A stretch of DNA of 64,000 nt from Fragum whitleyi (Eukaryota > Mollusca > Bivalvia > Cardiida > Cardiidae). The translations under genes were made by a program, and so were the position numbers. The notes under the pieces were generated by a model. That model saw only the letters and a program-made list of their open reading frames with translations, ran no database searches and was not told the origin of the DNA. Shown here piece by piece: positions 59,601-62,328 of this stretch (within the stretch, counting starts at the first letter, position 1; each line of letters begins with the position of its first letter). Location of the stretch: positions 39,829,267-39,893,266 of the forward strand of contig OX411549.1 of assembly GCA_948146395.1 (NCBI GenBank), read 5' to 3'.

Positions 59601-62090
59601 AGAGCGCTGGTATAAGTGGGGCAGGGTATTTATGTAGCTGGTTCGGTCTTAACTTGCACCCCAGGTTACTCTGTGACTGGCTAAAGATACACAGCACTAG
59701 TATTATTACTTGCCAACTAAACATTTTTCTGAATTTTCAAAGGAAATTGGAGTGTGTTACTAATATTTGAGGTCAACAGGGTTCCCACACAAGTGGGAAG
59801 AAAGGAAAAAGGAATTTAGAAAAACCTGTCCCCAGTCATGAACATGGAACTTACAAAGTTGAAGGATCTTCATTAGATAACTGATAACAAAAGAAGATTG
59901 GTTTGCCTTCAGAACAGTTTATAATTGTAAGAAAAAAAATAGAATTTTAGTTTGAGTTATCACAGATAATACATGTAATTAAGGTAGTGGACCAACAGTA
60001 GTTCTACTTTGTTTTGGAAGTAATGAACTTTAACATTGATGACCAAGGTTTCCTAATGATTTTCATTAGGAAACCTGGGTCAACAATGTGAAAATTCATT
60101 ACTTCCAAAAAAATGCGGAACTATTACGGTTCCACTACCTCAAATTGACAGGAAGATGATGAAATATGAAAAGTTTCTTTCTTTTTGTTGCTTAGTGACT
60201 TGCATCGGACTAAAAAAAGGTTTTAACTGGGAAAAAAATAAACAAGGAGAAAAGCTTCCAAAGAATGTTTGATCTTTGATGAGGTATTTTTAATTAAAAT
60301 TGACCTTAAATTTTGAAAAAAAAAAGATCCATGTAATTATGCCCCCCATTAGATGAAGAGGGGTATATTACTTTGCCTTTGTCCATCCGGTCTGTCGGTA
60401 GACTTTTTTTTTTCGAGAAAATATCTCAAAAAGTATGCAAGCTAGAATCAGAGGTGGTTTAGACCTCATTGAGGAGAAGTGCAGTGCTCAAGAACCATAA
60501 CTCTATTCATCCTATTTTGTGAGTTATTACCCTTTGTTGTTTGACAAAGAATAGGATATTGACCTGCTTTTATGGGGGGCATACATGTTTTACAAACATC
60601 TCTTGTTTGAAAACAGTTTGCACCTTTTTGTCATGCTGAATGCATAATTGATATGTTTTGAAACCTTTCATGTGTTTGATATTTACAGAGACATAGATGA
60701 CCCCAATGAACTGTCTCTATTTGAGACGTTGAGAGAGACAATTTATTCTGAAGTTGCCACACTGATTTCACAGAATGAGAACCGGCCCCATTACCTCATT
60801 GAACTGTTTCGGGAATTACAGCTTCTCACCAATGATTATCTCAAACAACGAGTTCTATACGACATCAAAGATGTGATCTCAAAATATCTAGAAGAAGAGA
60901 ATGTTGCGTCTACAGTAAGATTGATATATTTGTATATGAATTAAAAAGAGAGAATGACAAACTCATTTTTCTGGTCCTGAAAAAACAAAATATTTGCTTG
61001 ATCATCATTTTCATAGAAAGATCAATTTGATATGTAGGTCAGGAAGAAAATACGTAGCCTTTAGCTGCCTATTTAGATACAATGCTAATGATAAGCACTT
61101 CTACATAAATTGGACTCTCAATCTAGAGGTCACAGGTTCGATCCCCGACAGTGGCACTCATCCTCTCCGACTATTTGTCTCCCACCAATAAGTGGATAAT
61201 CATAGATGAATGTGGGATAGCAGCTGGAGGCTAGAAAAGGATGTAATGGTAGTACTGGTGTGAGATATGCCAGGAATCCATTGTTAGGTGCTCCTGTCGC
61301 CCAATATAACTGATAAAGCAGCATAAATCCCCATTTCAAATAAAAAACTTCAATATAAACAAAGGTCAGGGTCAACTGAAAAGGTCATGGCCATCTATCA
61401 CTATTGCACTAATCACAACCTACCAAAAAGAAAAATGAAACCTTGACATTTTCAAATTTCTTCAAGGCTATTGGAGATTTATTGCTTATATGTTACATGA
61501 TGGTAGACCTCATTGAAATATATCTGCAGATTCCAAGGTCAAGGCCCATCTGATATAGTCTATTTAAATCTATCAAGACACAACTTCTGAAAAATTTGTC
61601 GCTTAGGGGGCATTTAATTTGTAAAAAACATATCTTGTTCAAAGCGTGAATCATTAAAGCCCTCTTTCGTTCATTTCACCTATCTGGCTTTATGTATCCG
61701 GGCCCAAGGAGTGCAATCTTATAAAACATTGCATAGCAATCACATACAAAATGATGCTTTAAGAAAATTTTTCCTAATATTTTCACATTTTTTCTCATTT
61801 AAGCATTACAGAAATAGAAAAATTGTTAGTTTTTCAAGTAAGAGCGATAATTATTTCATTTCGTGAACAACAAATGCTATTTATTTACTACTGGCTCACC
61901 CATTCTTAAATTATAGCTTTTGTTGTTCACTAAATGAAATATAAATCAATTGCACACTGAAACAAATGATTATCCTCTAAATATTTGACAGGTACGTCCA
62001 GCATGGTTAAACCCTACAGTTGGTAACATCACTGCATCAGAGTTGACTCCCAGTGAAAGTCTGGTCACTTCAGATGATGAGGAAGTGAAG
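18632..62090 (+). CDS. PCM1: PCM1, pericentriolar material 1; 28 coding exons, 3' end beyond window
   Basis: Large coiled-coil scaffold of centriolar satellites. In vertebrates it self-assembles around centrosomes and carries ciliary and centrosomal proteins along microtubules. The 28 exons sum to 4626 coding bases (1542 residues) with matched phases. Collinear conserved blocks: DSSQIVGRLMQIRDYI (exon 4), MKALRGRQAALLALQ (9), KKRRMDDMLQELQTLR (12), RLNEVKDRLSQLKSLV (14), KLKTAKEKLRHLQNLVA (16), MRKQRMLREELRDKKKQLE (19), MATWGGST (20), SLNQCYQQISLQQ (23), TIYSEVATLISQNENRPHYL (27) and ELTPSESLVTSDDE (28). Human PCM1 is 2024 residues, and block order suggests the last quarter lies off the right edge. 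Linkers are acidic, Ser/Gln-rich and poorly conserved, as in the family. Introns run from about 0.3 to 4.6 kb and are rich in transposons. The start ATG is the first after the acceptor at 18611; the N-terminus MASGGQ resembles human MATGGG. Confidence 0.95.
18776..20284. other. PCM1 intron 1, fragments only
   Basis: Two related fragments with GGTGTGGAATTCCCATG / GGTGTGGAAATACAG starts (18838 and 19440), also related to 8870-9060, and a C run at 19264-19276. No intact element. Confidence 0.45.
20285..20521 (+). CDS. PCM1: PCM1 coding exon 2
   Basis: 79 codons, phase 0 to 0, acceptor TTATCAG, donor GTAATA. Basic, low-complexity start, then ALENLRQRMTFSDQEE, which matches the human LKQRINFSDLDQ block. 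Confidence 0.93.
20843..21079. mobile_element. MITE, GAGCCTGTGTGTGACATTTC family (Q1)
   Basis: Inverted ends: GAGCCTGTGTGTGACATTTC at the left and GAAATTTCACACACTGGCTC at the right. Related copies at 3250-3363 (partial), 50995-51201 and 55258-55492. Ends 39 bases before PCM1 exon 3. Confidence 0.8.
21119..21307 (+). CDS. PCM1: PCM1 coding exon 3
   Basis: 63 codons, phase 0 to 0, acceptor TTTTCAG, donor GTAAGA. Asn/Arg/Asp-rich linker with no conserved motif, supported by splice sites, frame and position. A MITE ends 39 bases before the acceptor. Confidence 0.85.
21545..21775. repeat. Interspersed repeat, also in introns 13, 22 and 24
   Basis: Contains GGGCAACTGATGAGTAGTAC and GGAAACCATGAGTACATAGG. 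Similar sequence at 38830-39060, 52085-52245 and 57085-57500. Class unknown. Confidence 0.55.
22287..22385 (+). CDS. PCM1: PCM1 coding exon 4
   Basis: 33 codons, ADSSQIVGRLMQIRDYIKQA to KTGDP. One of the best conserved blocks (human ESSQIVSRLVQIRDYITKA) and the start of the N-terminal coiled coil. The donor GTAAGAG is followed within about 8 bases by a repeat element. Confidence 0.96.
22395..22673 (+). mobile_element. HINE-like element, A family (A2), beside exon 4 donor
   Basis: TTTTTATGCCCCCGCATCG, short GTCTGTCTG tract, one module with TCAAGGTCATGTGACAAGG, then GGGGGCATTCATG, hairpin and CATCTTGTTTT. Starts about 8 bases after the PCM1 exon 4 donor. Confidence 0.88.
22841..23105 (+). mobile_element. 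HINE-like element, A family (A3)
   Basis: TTTTTATGCCCCAGCATTG start, one module, CAGGGCATTTGTG then the GTTTCACAAACAC hairpin and ATCTTGTTT. Diverged from A2 in the stem. Confidence 0.8.
23820..23915 (+). CDS. PCM1: PCM1 coding exon 5
   Basis: 32 codons, PGYKDEMDRL to LLQHIL. Coiled coil matching human LIDHLKEQEKSYMKFLKKIL (here LMDHLREQEKGYTGLLQHIL). Acceptor AACTTTAG, donor GTAATC. Confidence 0.96.
24279..24398 (+). CDS. PCM1: PCM1 coding exon 6
   Basis: 40 codons, SGHEENGMNE to EASERD, acceptor CATTCAG, donor GTAAGT. Acidic linker with several Met; no human counterpart that I can align with confidence. Confidence 0.85.
24609..24773 (+). mobile_element. HINE-like element, A family (A4), module deleted
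   Basis: Both termini are intact (TTTTTATGCCCCCGTATTG and ACGGGGGCATTTGTG...CATCTTGTTTT) with a GTCT/GTCC tract, but the module is almost wholly deleted: a minimal 165-base form. Confidence 0.85.
25213..25392 (+). CDS. PCM1: PCM1 coding exon 7
   Basis: 60 codons, ERSASASSRP to DWDYELGEEQ, acceptor TTTACAG, donor GTAGAT. Acidic, Ser-rich linker, predicted disordered. Confidence 0.85.
25687..26878. mobile_element. Palindromic MITE (T1) interrupted by element D3
   Basis: The arms AGGTTTCCTAATGATTTT and ATTAGGAAACCTTGG are halves of a long inverted repeat seen uninterrupted at 37811-37972, 56219-56388 and 59979-60140. Outer ends read GGAAGTGATTCC and GGTTCCACTACCTTA. Confidence 0.8.
25771..26797 (+). 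mobile_element. HINE-like element, GCTCCAC family (D3), in the centre of T1
   Basis: TTTTTAGCTCCACTGGCTG, CGTGCGTCCGTCCGTCC tract, six modules of about 155 bases, GTGGAGCGACACAAGCC, hairpin AAGCCATTCATGGCTT, TCTAGTT. Complete. It sits at the loop of the palindromic MITE. Confidence 0.9.
27107..28157 (+). mobile_element. HINE-like element, GCTCCACT/AGTGGAGC family (E1)
   Basis: TTTTTAGCTCCACTCTTCAG start, GCGTCCGTGC tract, six modules with TTTCAATGAAACTT and GGGTGACC, AGTGGAGCGAAACAGGCCC, hairpin AGGCCCTCTTGGGCCT, TCTTGTT. Complete; ends 38 bases before PCM1 exon 8. Confidence 0.88.
28196..28300 (+). CDS. PCM1: PCM1 coding exon 8
   Basis: 35 codons, LAIGGMTNPKEAAETLVALR then QQQELLTKLIEQQEQ; helical, Gln-rich. 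Corresponds to human NLKKQHDLLKRMLQQQEQ just before the ALQGRQAALLAL block. Acceptor TCCACAG, donor GTAATA. Confidence 0.95.
29290..31996 (+). mobile_element. G-family HINE-like sequence inside element F
   Basis: Four modules with AGCATATCTCCTAAAGTATA and GATAGATCTCATGGAGG, period near 170, and a 3' end GGGGGATGTCCATGTCC with hairpin and GGCTCTTGTT. The 5' end is not recognised. Interrupted at 29930-31848. Confidence 0.65.
29930..31848. mobile_element. Unclassified 1.9 kb insert with inverted ends
   Basis: Ends ATTGAAGACAGG (29930-29941) and CCTGTCTTCAAT (31837-31848) are perfect inverted repeats, and G-family module sequence continues on both sides. The interior has more CpG than its surroundings (for example 30560-30700) and no convincing coding frame. 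Probably a non-autonomous DNA element; superfamily unknown. Confidence 0.6.
32121..32181. repeat. Near-perfect 30-base palindrome with 1-base loop
   Basis: The arm 32121-32150 (starts ATGTTGTGGGTACTC, ends GTCTTG) pairs with 32152-32181, with one mismatch. Weaker relatives at 35225-35280, 36205-36245 and 49774-49805 suggest a snap-back repeat family. Confidence 0.85.
32675..32768 (+). CDS. PCM1: PCM1 coding exon 9
   Basis: 31 codons plus one base, MKALRGRQAALLALQQDAEA to KQKSNE. Diagnostic PCM1 coiled-coil segment (human LRALQGRQAALLALQHKAEQ). Donor is the weaker GTTTGTG at 32769. Confidence 0.97.
33536..33762 (+). repeat. tRNA-derived SINE abutting the exon 10 acceptor
   Basis: Box B-like GGGTTCAATTCC near 33540, SINE body, GGTGGCGTAAAAAACCCAC, then the tail CAAACAAACAAACAAA leading directly into TTTTCAG. 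Confidence 0.75.
33768..33928 (+). CDS. PCM1: PCM1 coding exon 10
   Basis: Split Ala codon plus 53 codons, ARNAAGSLEEAALNM to RNELKSQ, phase 1 to 0. Ala/Glu-rich helix. The acceptor TTTTCAG sits directly after the A-rich tail of a SINE. Confidence 0.9.
34911..35141 (+). CDS. PCM1: PCM1 coding exon 11
   Basis: 77 codons, NQNHPQSNTV to RLDRLLE, acceptor ATTATAG, donor GTATTT. Pro-rich linker (NNPPPRPPSPK) followed by a short coiled coil QLNARLQELLGKRDRLDRLL. Confidence 0.92.
35795..35957 (+). CDS. PCM1: PCM1 coding exon 12
   Basis: 54 codons plus one base. Includes LQNKKRRMDDMLQELQTLRS and ends LHLNN, matching human LQEKKQKMDKLLGELHTLRD and HLNN. Acceptor ATTTTAG, donor GTGAGT. Confidence 0.96.
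35958..36974. other. PCM1 intron 12, left part
   Basis: No exon found. Contains a snap-back repeat copy (36205-36245) and a C run at 36779-36786; otherwise AT-rich sequence without recognisable elements. Confidence 0.45.
36975..37278 (+). mobile_element. HINE-like element, A family (A5)
   Basis: TTTTATGCCCCCGTATCGAG, GTCTGTCTGTCCGTTCG tract, one module, ACGGGGGCATTCGTG hairpin, CATCTTGTTTA. The 5' stem is mutated (TTTGGAGCATA). Confidence 0.85.
37381..37664 (+). mobile_element. HINE-like element, C-related (C2)
   Basis: TTATCATGCTCCCCTTGG, GTCTGTCCGTAGACC, a module with ATCATGAAACTTTACAGG, then ATGGGAGCATAAATG, hairpin TGTTTTACAAACA, TCTATTGT. Confidence 0.7.
37811..37972. mobile_element. 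Palindromic MITE (T2)
   Basis: TTAAGGTAGTGGACC at the left and GGTTCCAGTACCTT at the right; centre AGGTTTCCTAATGATTTTCA folding back on ATTAGGAAACCT. TTAA lies at the left junction. Confidence 0.8.
38123..38252 (+). CDS. PCM1: PCM1 coding exon 13
   Basis: Split Ala codon, 42 codons and two bases: SVLGPQPSRQTEPEMDQAYG to DMLDARQKL(Q). The end leads into the next coiled coil. Acceptor AATATAG, donor GTAAGT. Confidence 0.92.
39130..39365 (+). mobile_element. Degenerate A-family HINE-like element
   Basis: GGACATATGGCTTTTC start, GTCTGCAAAATTTAG, a decayed module with GGTCAAGATAATC, and TTTTTCACAAATATATCTT at the end. Confidence 0.5.
39464..39625 (+). CDS. PCM1: PCM1 coding exon 14
   Basis: Completes Gln, then RLNEVKDRLSQLKSLVQFYQ, matching human KLNEVRKRLNELRELVHYYE, followed by an acidic Ser-rich tail ending TSQHR. 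Acceptor TTGTAG, donor GTTAGT. Confidence 0.96.
39945..40237 (+). mobile_element. HINE-like element, AGCTCGGCT family (I)
   Basis: TTATTAGCTCGGCTGTTTTC with its stem, a CGTTGTCGTCG tract instead of GTCY, one module with CACTTGAAACTTGGCAC, then AGCCAAGC, hairpin GCACCCGTAGGCGGTGC and TCTTGTTT. Ends 43 bases before exon 15. Confidence 0.8.
40280..40471 (+). CDS. PCM1: PCM1 coding exon 15
   Basis: Split Ser, 63 codons and two bases: SQNQFSQFDV to DPEIQEKV(R). Ser/Asp-rich with SSSSDTESQLSSLGPWGDDP; the end matches human EFEQKINRL. Acceptor TTTTCAG, donor GTAGGT. Confidence 0.92.
41123..41146. repeat. (AT)n microsatellite
   Basis: About 11 AT units following an A run, in PCM1 intron 15, 55 bases before the exon 16 acceptor. 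Confidence 0.85.
41200..41406 (+). CDS. PCM1: PCM1 coding exon 16
   Basis: Split Arg, 68 codons and two bases. KLKTAKEKLRHLQNLVALAQ matches human LMAAKQKLRQLQDLVAMVQD; the rest is an acidic linker. Acceptor TTCTAG, donor GTAAGG. Confidence 0.95.
41605..41854. mobile_element. piggyBac-like MITE (P2)
   Basis: TTTA then CCCTTGTCATTCTG at the left; CAGCATGACAAGGG then TTAC at the right, with mutated TTAA flanks. The interior holds AGATCAGCCTGCACC, folding with GCAGTCTGATCTT. Confidence 0.75.
41934..42057 (+). CDS. PCM1: PCM1 coding exon 17
   Basis: Split Ser and 41 codons, NSYYQQKMQEQLDELEQLKD to HDRFQR. Coiled coil matching human FYEAKLQQQQRELKQLQEER and IQALQT. Acceptor TTCCTAG, donor GTAAGT. 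Confidence 0.95.
42454..42580 (+). CDS. PCM1: PCM1 coding exon 18
   Basis: 42 codons plus one base, DESMRPEDREAMKEIQPKSQ then a Ser/Thr/Gln linker. Acceptor GTCGTAG, donor GTAAGT. Confidence 0.88.
42829..44020 (+). mobile_element. HINE-like element, AGCTCGCCC family (H)
   Basis: TTTTTAGCTCGCCCGGGACG, a GTCGGCGTCAGCGTCGG tract, five modules of about 180 bases with TTTGACCTTGACC, then GGGCGAGCTACG, hairpin GTTGTCCGCGGACAAC and TCTTGTTA. Complete. Confidence 0.88.
44351..45866 (+). mobile_element. HINE-like element, A family (A7), host of B2
   Basis: TTTTTATGCCCCTACGTCG and GTCTGTCTGTCC at the left; after the B2 insertion the module resumes with ATGATGATAGATTTC and ends GGCATTCGTTTTTCAC, ATATCTTT. 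Older than B2. Confidence 0.75.
44484..45743 (+). mobile_element. HINE-like element, ATACGCCGCC family (B2), nested in A7
   Basis: TTTATTATACGCCGCCGCAG, GTCTGTCCGTCCATCTGTCC tract, seven modules of about 150 bases with CTTGAAACTTGGTCAATG, 3' GGCGGCGTATTTTG, hairpin and CTCTTGTT. Same family as B1, opposite strand. Confidence 0.88.
45944..47039. repeat. Tandem array, 4 x 274 bases
   Basis: Four copies starting at 45944, 46218, 46492 and 46766, nearly identical (the last has CATTAATACAG for CATTTATACAG). Each unit is most of a piggyBac-like MITE plus about 60 bases of right flank. The left terminus TTAACCCTTTGACATGCTG (from 45929) occurs once; the right terminus GCATGACAAGGG occurs in each unit. 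Lies in PCM1 intron 18. Confidence 0.95.
47132..47309 (+). CDS. PCM1: PCM1 coding exon 19
   Basis: Completes Phe, then 58 codons and two bases. KMRKQRMLREELRDKKKQLE matches human EMRRHEMLREELRQRRKQLE; the tail is basic then Ser-rich. Acceptor ATCTTAG, donor GTAAGT. Confidence 0.96.
47345..47518. mobile_element. Degenerate piggyBac-like MITE
   Basis: CTAACCTTTCTCATGCTGTA start, TTAAGATCAGCCTGCAT interior, GGTTAAAGGTTAAG end. Inverted ends barely recognisable. Confidence 0.45.
47873..49773 (+). mobile_element. HINE-like element, ATCCCCGCCG family (G1), split by a solo LTR
   Basis: TTATCCCCGCCGTTTTCGG with its stem, a GTCATTCCGTCATTCCGTC tract, modules of about 170 bases with AGCATATCTCCTAAAG and AACTTGAAACTTTATGGG, then CGGCGGGGGATGG, hairpin GCCATGTCCGACATGGC and TCTTGTT. 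A module is cut at 48296 and resumes at 49536. Confidence 0.88.
48297..49535. mobile_element. Solo LTR, about 1.24 kb
   Basis: Begins TGTAATAGCCAG and ends CTGGCTGCTTACA: TG...CA ends with a 12-13 base imperfect inverted repeat. Internal TATAAATA at 48978 and AATAAA at 49328 give a plus-strand promoter-then-polyadenylation order. The host module is continuous across it; flanks AGTAT and ATATT give no exact target duplication. No internal retroelement genes remain. Confidence 0.75.
50117..50140. repeat. Poly-C tract
   Basis: About 23 C between AAAATA and AGTAAAAAAAGG in PCM1 intron 19. True length uncertain. Confidence 0.85.
50484..50593 (+). CDS. PCM1: PCM1 coding exon 20
   Basis: Completes Gly, then ASASVDATMATWGGSTVDNL to EDEDD. 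MATWGGST is identical in human PCM1 and diagnostic. Acceptor ATTTCAG, donor GTTTGT (non-consensus, like exons 9 and 21). Confidence 0.97.
50995..51201. mobile_element. MITE, GAGCCTGTG family, degenerate (Q4)
   Basis: The right end AATGTCATACACAGGCTC matches the family terminus; interior AGATTCTGGACGGCCTGTG. The left end is decayed. Confidence 0.55.
51323..51582 (+). CDS. PCM1: PCM1 coding exon 21
   Basis: 86 codons, YPIDGILQVEEEEEENNSD to RTNRKSKQE. The Glu run matches the human GYLSEGIVRTDEEEEEEQD region; the rest is a basic Arg/Lys/Pro-rich linker. Acceptor ATTTTAG, donor GTTTGT. Confidence 0.9.
51800..52080 (+). repeat. tRNA-derived SINE, best-preserved head
   Basis: tRNA-like head with box A-like TAGCACAATTGG and box B GGTTCGATCCC near 51858, then the SINE body (ATAGCAGCTGGGGGCTAGG) and the tail CATTCATTCAATCAAACAATC. 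Confidence 0.85.
52614..52776 (+). CDS. PCM1: PCM1 coding exon 22
   Basis: 54 codons plus one base, NYRSAEEIVQ, an Asp run, then VEELQKKLEQTAMLCQSLLG. Matches human INQLKKQLDFSVSICQTLMQ. Acceptor CCCCCAG, donor GTATGT. Confidence 0.95.
53007..53090 (+). pseudogene. Decayed partial duplicate of PCM1 exon 23
   Basis: Reads GYGSHSQLMQD, a Gln run, then LMIMNLNQCYQKIL in the exon 23 frame, paralogous to FGSHSQLMPDL...SLNQCYQQIS. The acceptor is lost: TCTCTG precedes it where exon 23 has TTTGCAG. Similarity stops after about 84 bases. The intact exon begins 223 bases downstream. Confidence 0.88.
53230..53532 (+). CDS. PCM1: PCM1 coding exon 23
   Basis: Completes Gly, then 100 codons and one base. 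FGSHSQLMPDL, a Gln run, SLNQCYQQISLQQMEMQNMQ, then a Pro/Phe-rich part (FSPILPRPSPGLLPP). Matches human QLNQCYTQLTWQQNNVQRLK and the Phe/Pro-rich segment after it. Acceptor TTTGCAG, donor GTAATT. A decayed copy of its start lies 223 bases upstream. Confidence 0.95.
53553..54840 (+). mobile_element. HINE-like element, GCTCCAC family (D4), beside exon 23 donor
   Basis: TTTTTAGCTCCACTGGCTG, GTGCGTCCGTGCGTGCGTGC tract, eight modules, GTGGAGCGACTCAAGCC, hairpin, TCTAGTT. Starts 20 bases after the donor. A short hairpin insert with CCTGCCAGTAATACCCG sits at about 54219-54262. Confidence 0.9.
55258..55492. mobile_element. MITE, GAGCCTGTG family (Q2)
   Basis: TGAGCTTGCCTGTGACATTT at the left; AAATTGTTGGAATTCACAGG at the right, with the same interior as Q1 (GATGCACAGGCTGG). 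Ends 57 bases before exon 24. Confidence 0.75.
55550..55847 (+). CDS. PCM1: PCM1 coding exon 24
   Basis: 98 whole codons, NNRLLRRAASGEIGNSYVRT to FDQYLARKK(R). Highly charged, Ser-rich, basic linker. The human region also has a basic KSKSKKRN stretch here. Acceptor TCTACAG, donor GTGAGG. Confidence 0.9.
56219..56388. mobile_element. Palindromic MITE (T3)
   Basis: TTAAGGTAGTTGATCCG and GGGTCCATTACCTTAA ends, centre AGGTTTCCTAACGAAAATCA. Same family as T1, T2 and T4. Confidence 0.75.
56525..56818 (+). mobile_element. HINE-like element, A family (A6)
   Basis: TTTTTATGCCCCCGTATCG, an intact GATCGGGGGCATA stem, (GTCT)n tract 56575-56615, one module, TTACGGGGGCATTCGTG, hairpin, TCTTGTTT. The best single-module copy of this family here. 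Confidence 0.92.
57532..57925 (+). repeat. Duplicate of the start of PCM1 intron 27, with SINE
   Basis: From ACAGTAAGATTGATATATTT onward this intron 24 sequence matches 60912-61330, which begins at the exon 27 donor. Both copies carry the same SINE in the same place (box B GGTTCGATCCC near 57719 and near 61136). Confidence 0.85.
57981..58021 (+). CDS. PCM1: PCM1 coding exon 25 (41-base microexon)
   Basis: 41 bases: split Arg, AFVDRVKVENQET, then one base. Phase 2 in and phase 1 out fit both neighbours. Acceptor CATTTCAG, donor GTATGT. Confidence 0.82.
58438..58724 (+). mobile_element. HINE-like element, C-related (C4), degenerate
   Basis: GGTCTGTCCGTCCATC tract, a module with TATTCAAACTTTACACATG, then GGGGTTATGAGTCTGCTCTG and CGACAGTCTAGTTT, the same 3' end as C1. 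Confidence 0.65.
58731..58996. mobile_element. MITE, TGTGACCYGTC family (R2)
   Basis: TGTGACCTGTCAATTG and GACGGGTCACA ends, interior like 7781-8038 (AGAGATTGGGTCC). Ends 29 bases before exon 26. Confidence 0.7.
59026..59212 (+). CDS. PCM1: PCM1 coding exon 26
   Basis: Split Asp, 61 codons and two bases: QQPNRGVRYTSQDDDESPYR to LSQDKDT(R). Gly/Ser/Asp-rich linker. The donor AAG|GTACTAG is weak, and the 3' half of the exon with this donor is repeated downstream as a minisatellite. Confidence 0.88.
59213..59705 (+). repeat. Minisatellite derived from PCM1 exon 26 and its donor
   Basis: Four further degenerate copies of the exon 26 3' end plus first intron bases. The junction AAG|GTACTAG recurs near 59333 (GCACTAG), 59455, 59579 and 59693 (mutated), spaced 122, 122, 124 and 114 bases. 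Each keeps parts of GGTCTGAGNGCTGGTAT and CTCTGTCACAGGATAAAG. In-frame stops and indels make the copies non-coding. Confidence 0.88.
59979..60140. mobile_element. Palindromic MITE (T4)
   Basis: TTAAGGTAGTGGACC and GGTTCCACTACCT ends; centre GGTTTCCTAATGATTTTCAT folding on ATTAGGAAACC. Confidence 0.8.
60337..60608 (+). mobile_element. HINE-like element, C-related (C3)
   Basis: TTATGCCCCCCATTAGATG, CCGGTCTGTCGGTAGAC, one module, TGGGGGGCATACATG, hairpin TGTTTTACAAACA, TCTCTTGTTT. Confidence 0.75.
60689..60914 (+). CDS. PCM1: PCM1 coding exon 27 (PCM1 C-terminal domain)
   Basis: 75 codons. SLFETLRETIYSEVATLISQ, NENRPHYLIELFRELQLL and NDYLKQRVLYDIKDVISKYL are near-identical to human MFEALRDTIYSEVATLISQ and what follows. 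The strongest homology in the gene, in the conserved C-terminal domain. Acceptor TTTACAG, donor GTAAGA. Confidence 0.98.
61105..61330 (+). repeat. tRNA-derived SINE copy in intron 27
   Basis: Box B GGTTCGATCCCC near 61136, SINE body, GCAGCATAAATCCCC tail. Member of the duplicated block described at 57532-57925. Confidence 0.75.
61380..61641 (+). mobile_element. Degenerate A-family HINE-like element
   Basis: Decayed module with GATGGTAGACCTCATTG and CCAAGGTCAAGG, ending GGGGGCATTTAATTTG and ATATCTTGTTC. The 5' end is not recognised. Confidence 0.5.
61992..62090 (+). CDS. PCM1: PCM1 coding exon 28, last exon visible
   Basis: 33 codons, VRPAWLNPTVGNITASELTP then SESLVTSDDEEVK, matching human SELTPSESLATTDDETF. 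Acceptor TTGACAG, donor GTAGGG. A piggyBac-like MITE begins 10 bases after the donor. No further exon was found to 64000. Confidence 0.95.
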
Positions 62091-62100
62091 GTAGGGACAG

Positions 62101-62328
62101 TTAACCCTTGTCTTCCTGAATTAAAACCTTTGCAAAATTACATCAAGATCAAAGAGCTGGATCCTCTTTTTTTCTGTCAATCAGTCTTTATTTTTTGAAC
62201 TTTTCTGGTTTAGGAATGAAGATCAGGTGGTATAGAGTAAGATCAGACTGCACATATGTGCAGGCTGATCTTTATTTATGCCTCCTGTCAAAAGAGGATT
62301 ATTCTGGGTAAAGATTATCAAGGGGTAA
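62101..62328. mobile_element. piggyBac-like MITE (P3), beside exon 28 donor
   Basis: TTAA then CCCTTGTCTTCCTGAAT at the left; GATTATCAAGGGG then TAAA at the right. Hairpin core AGATCAGACTGCACATATGT folding on GCAGGCTGATCTT. Starts 10 bases after the donor. Confidence 0.75.
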
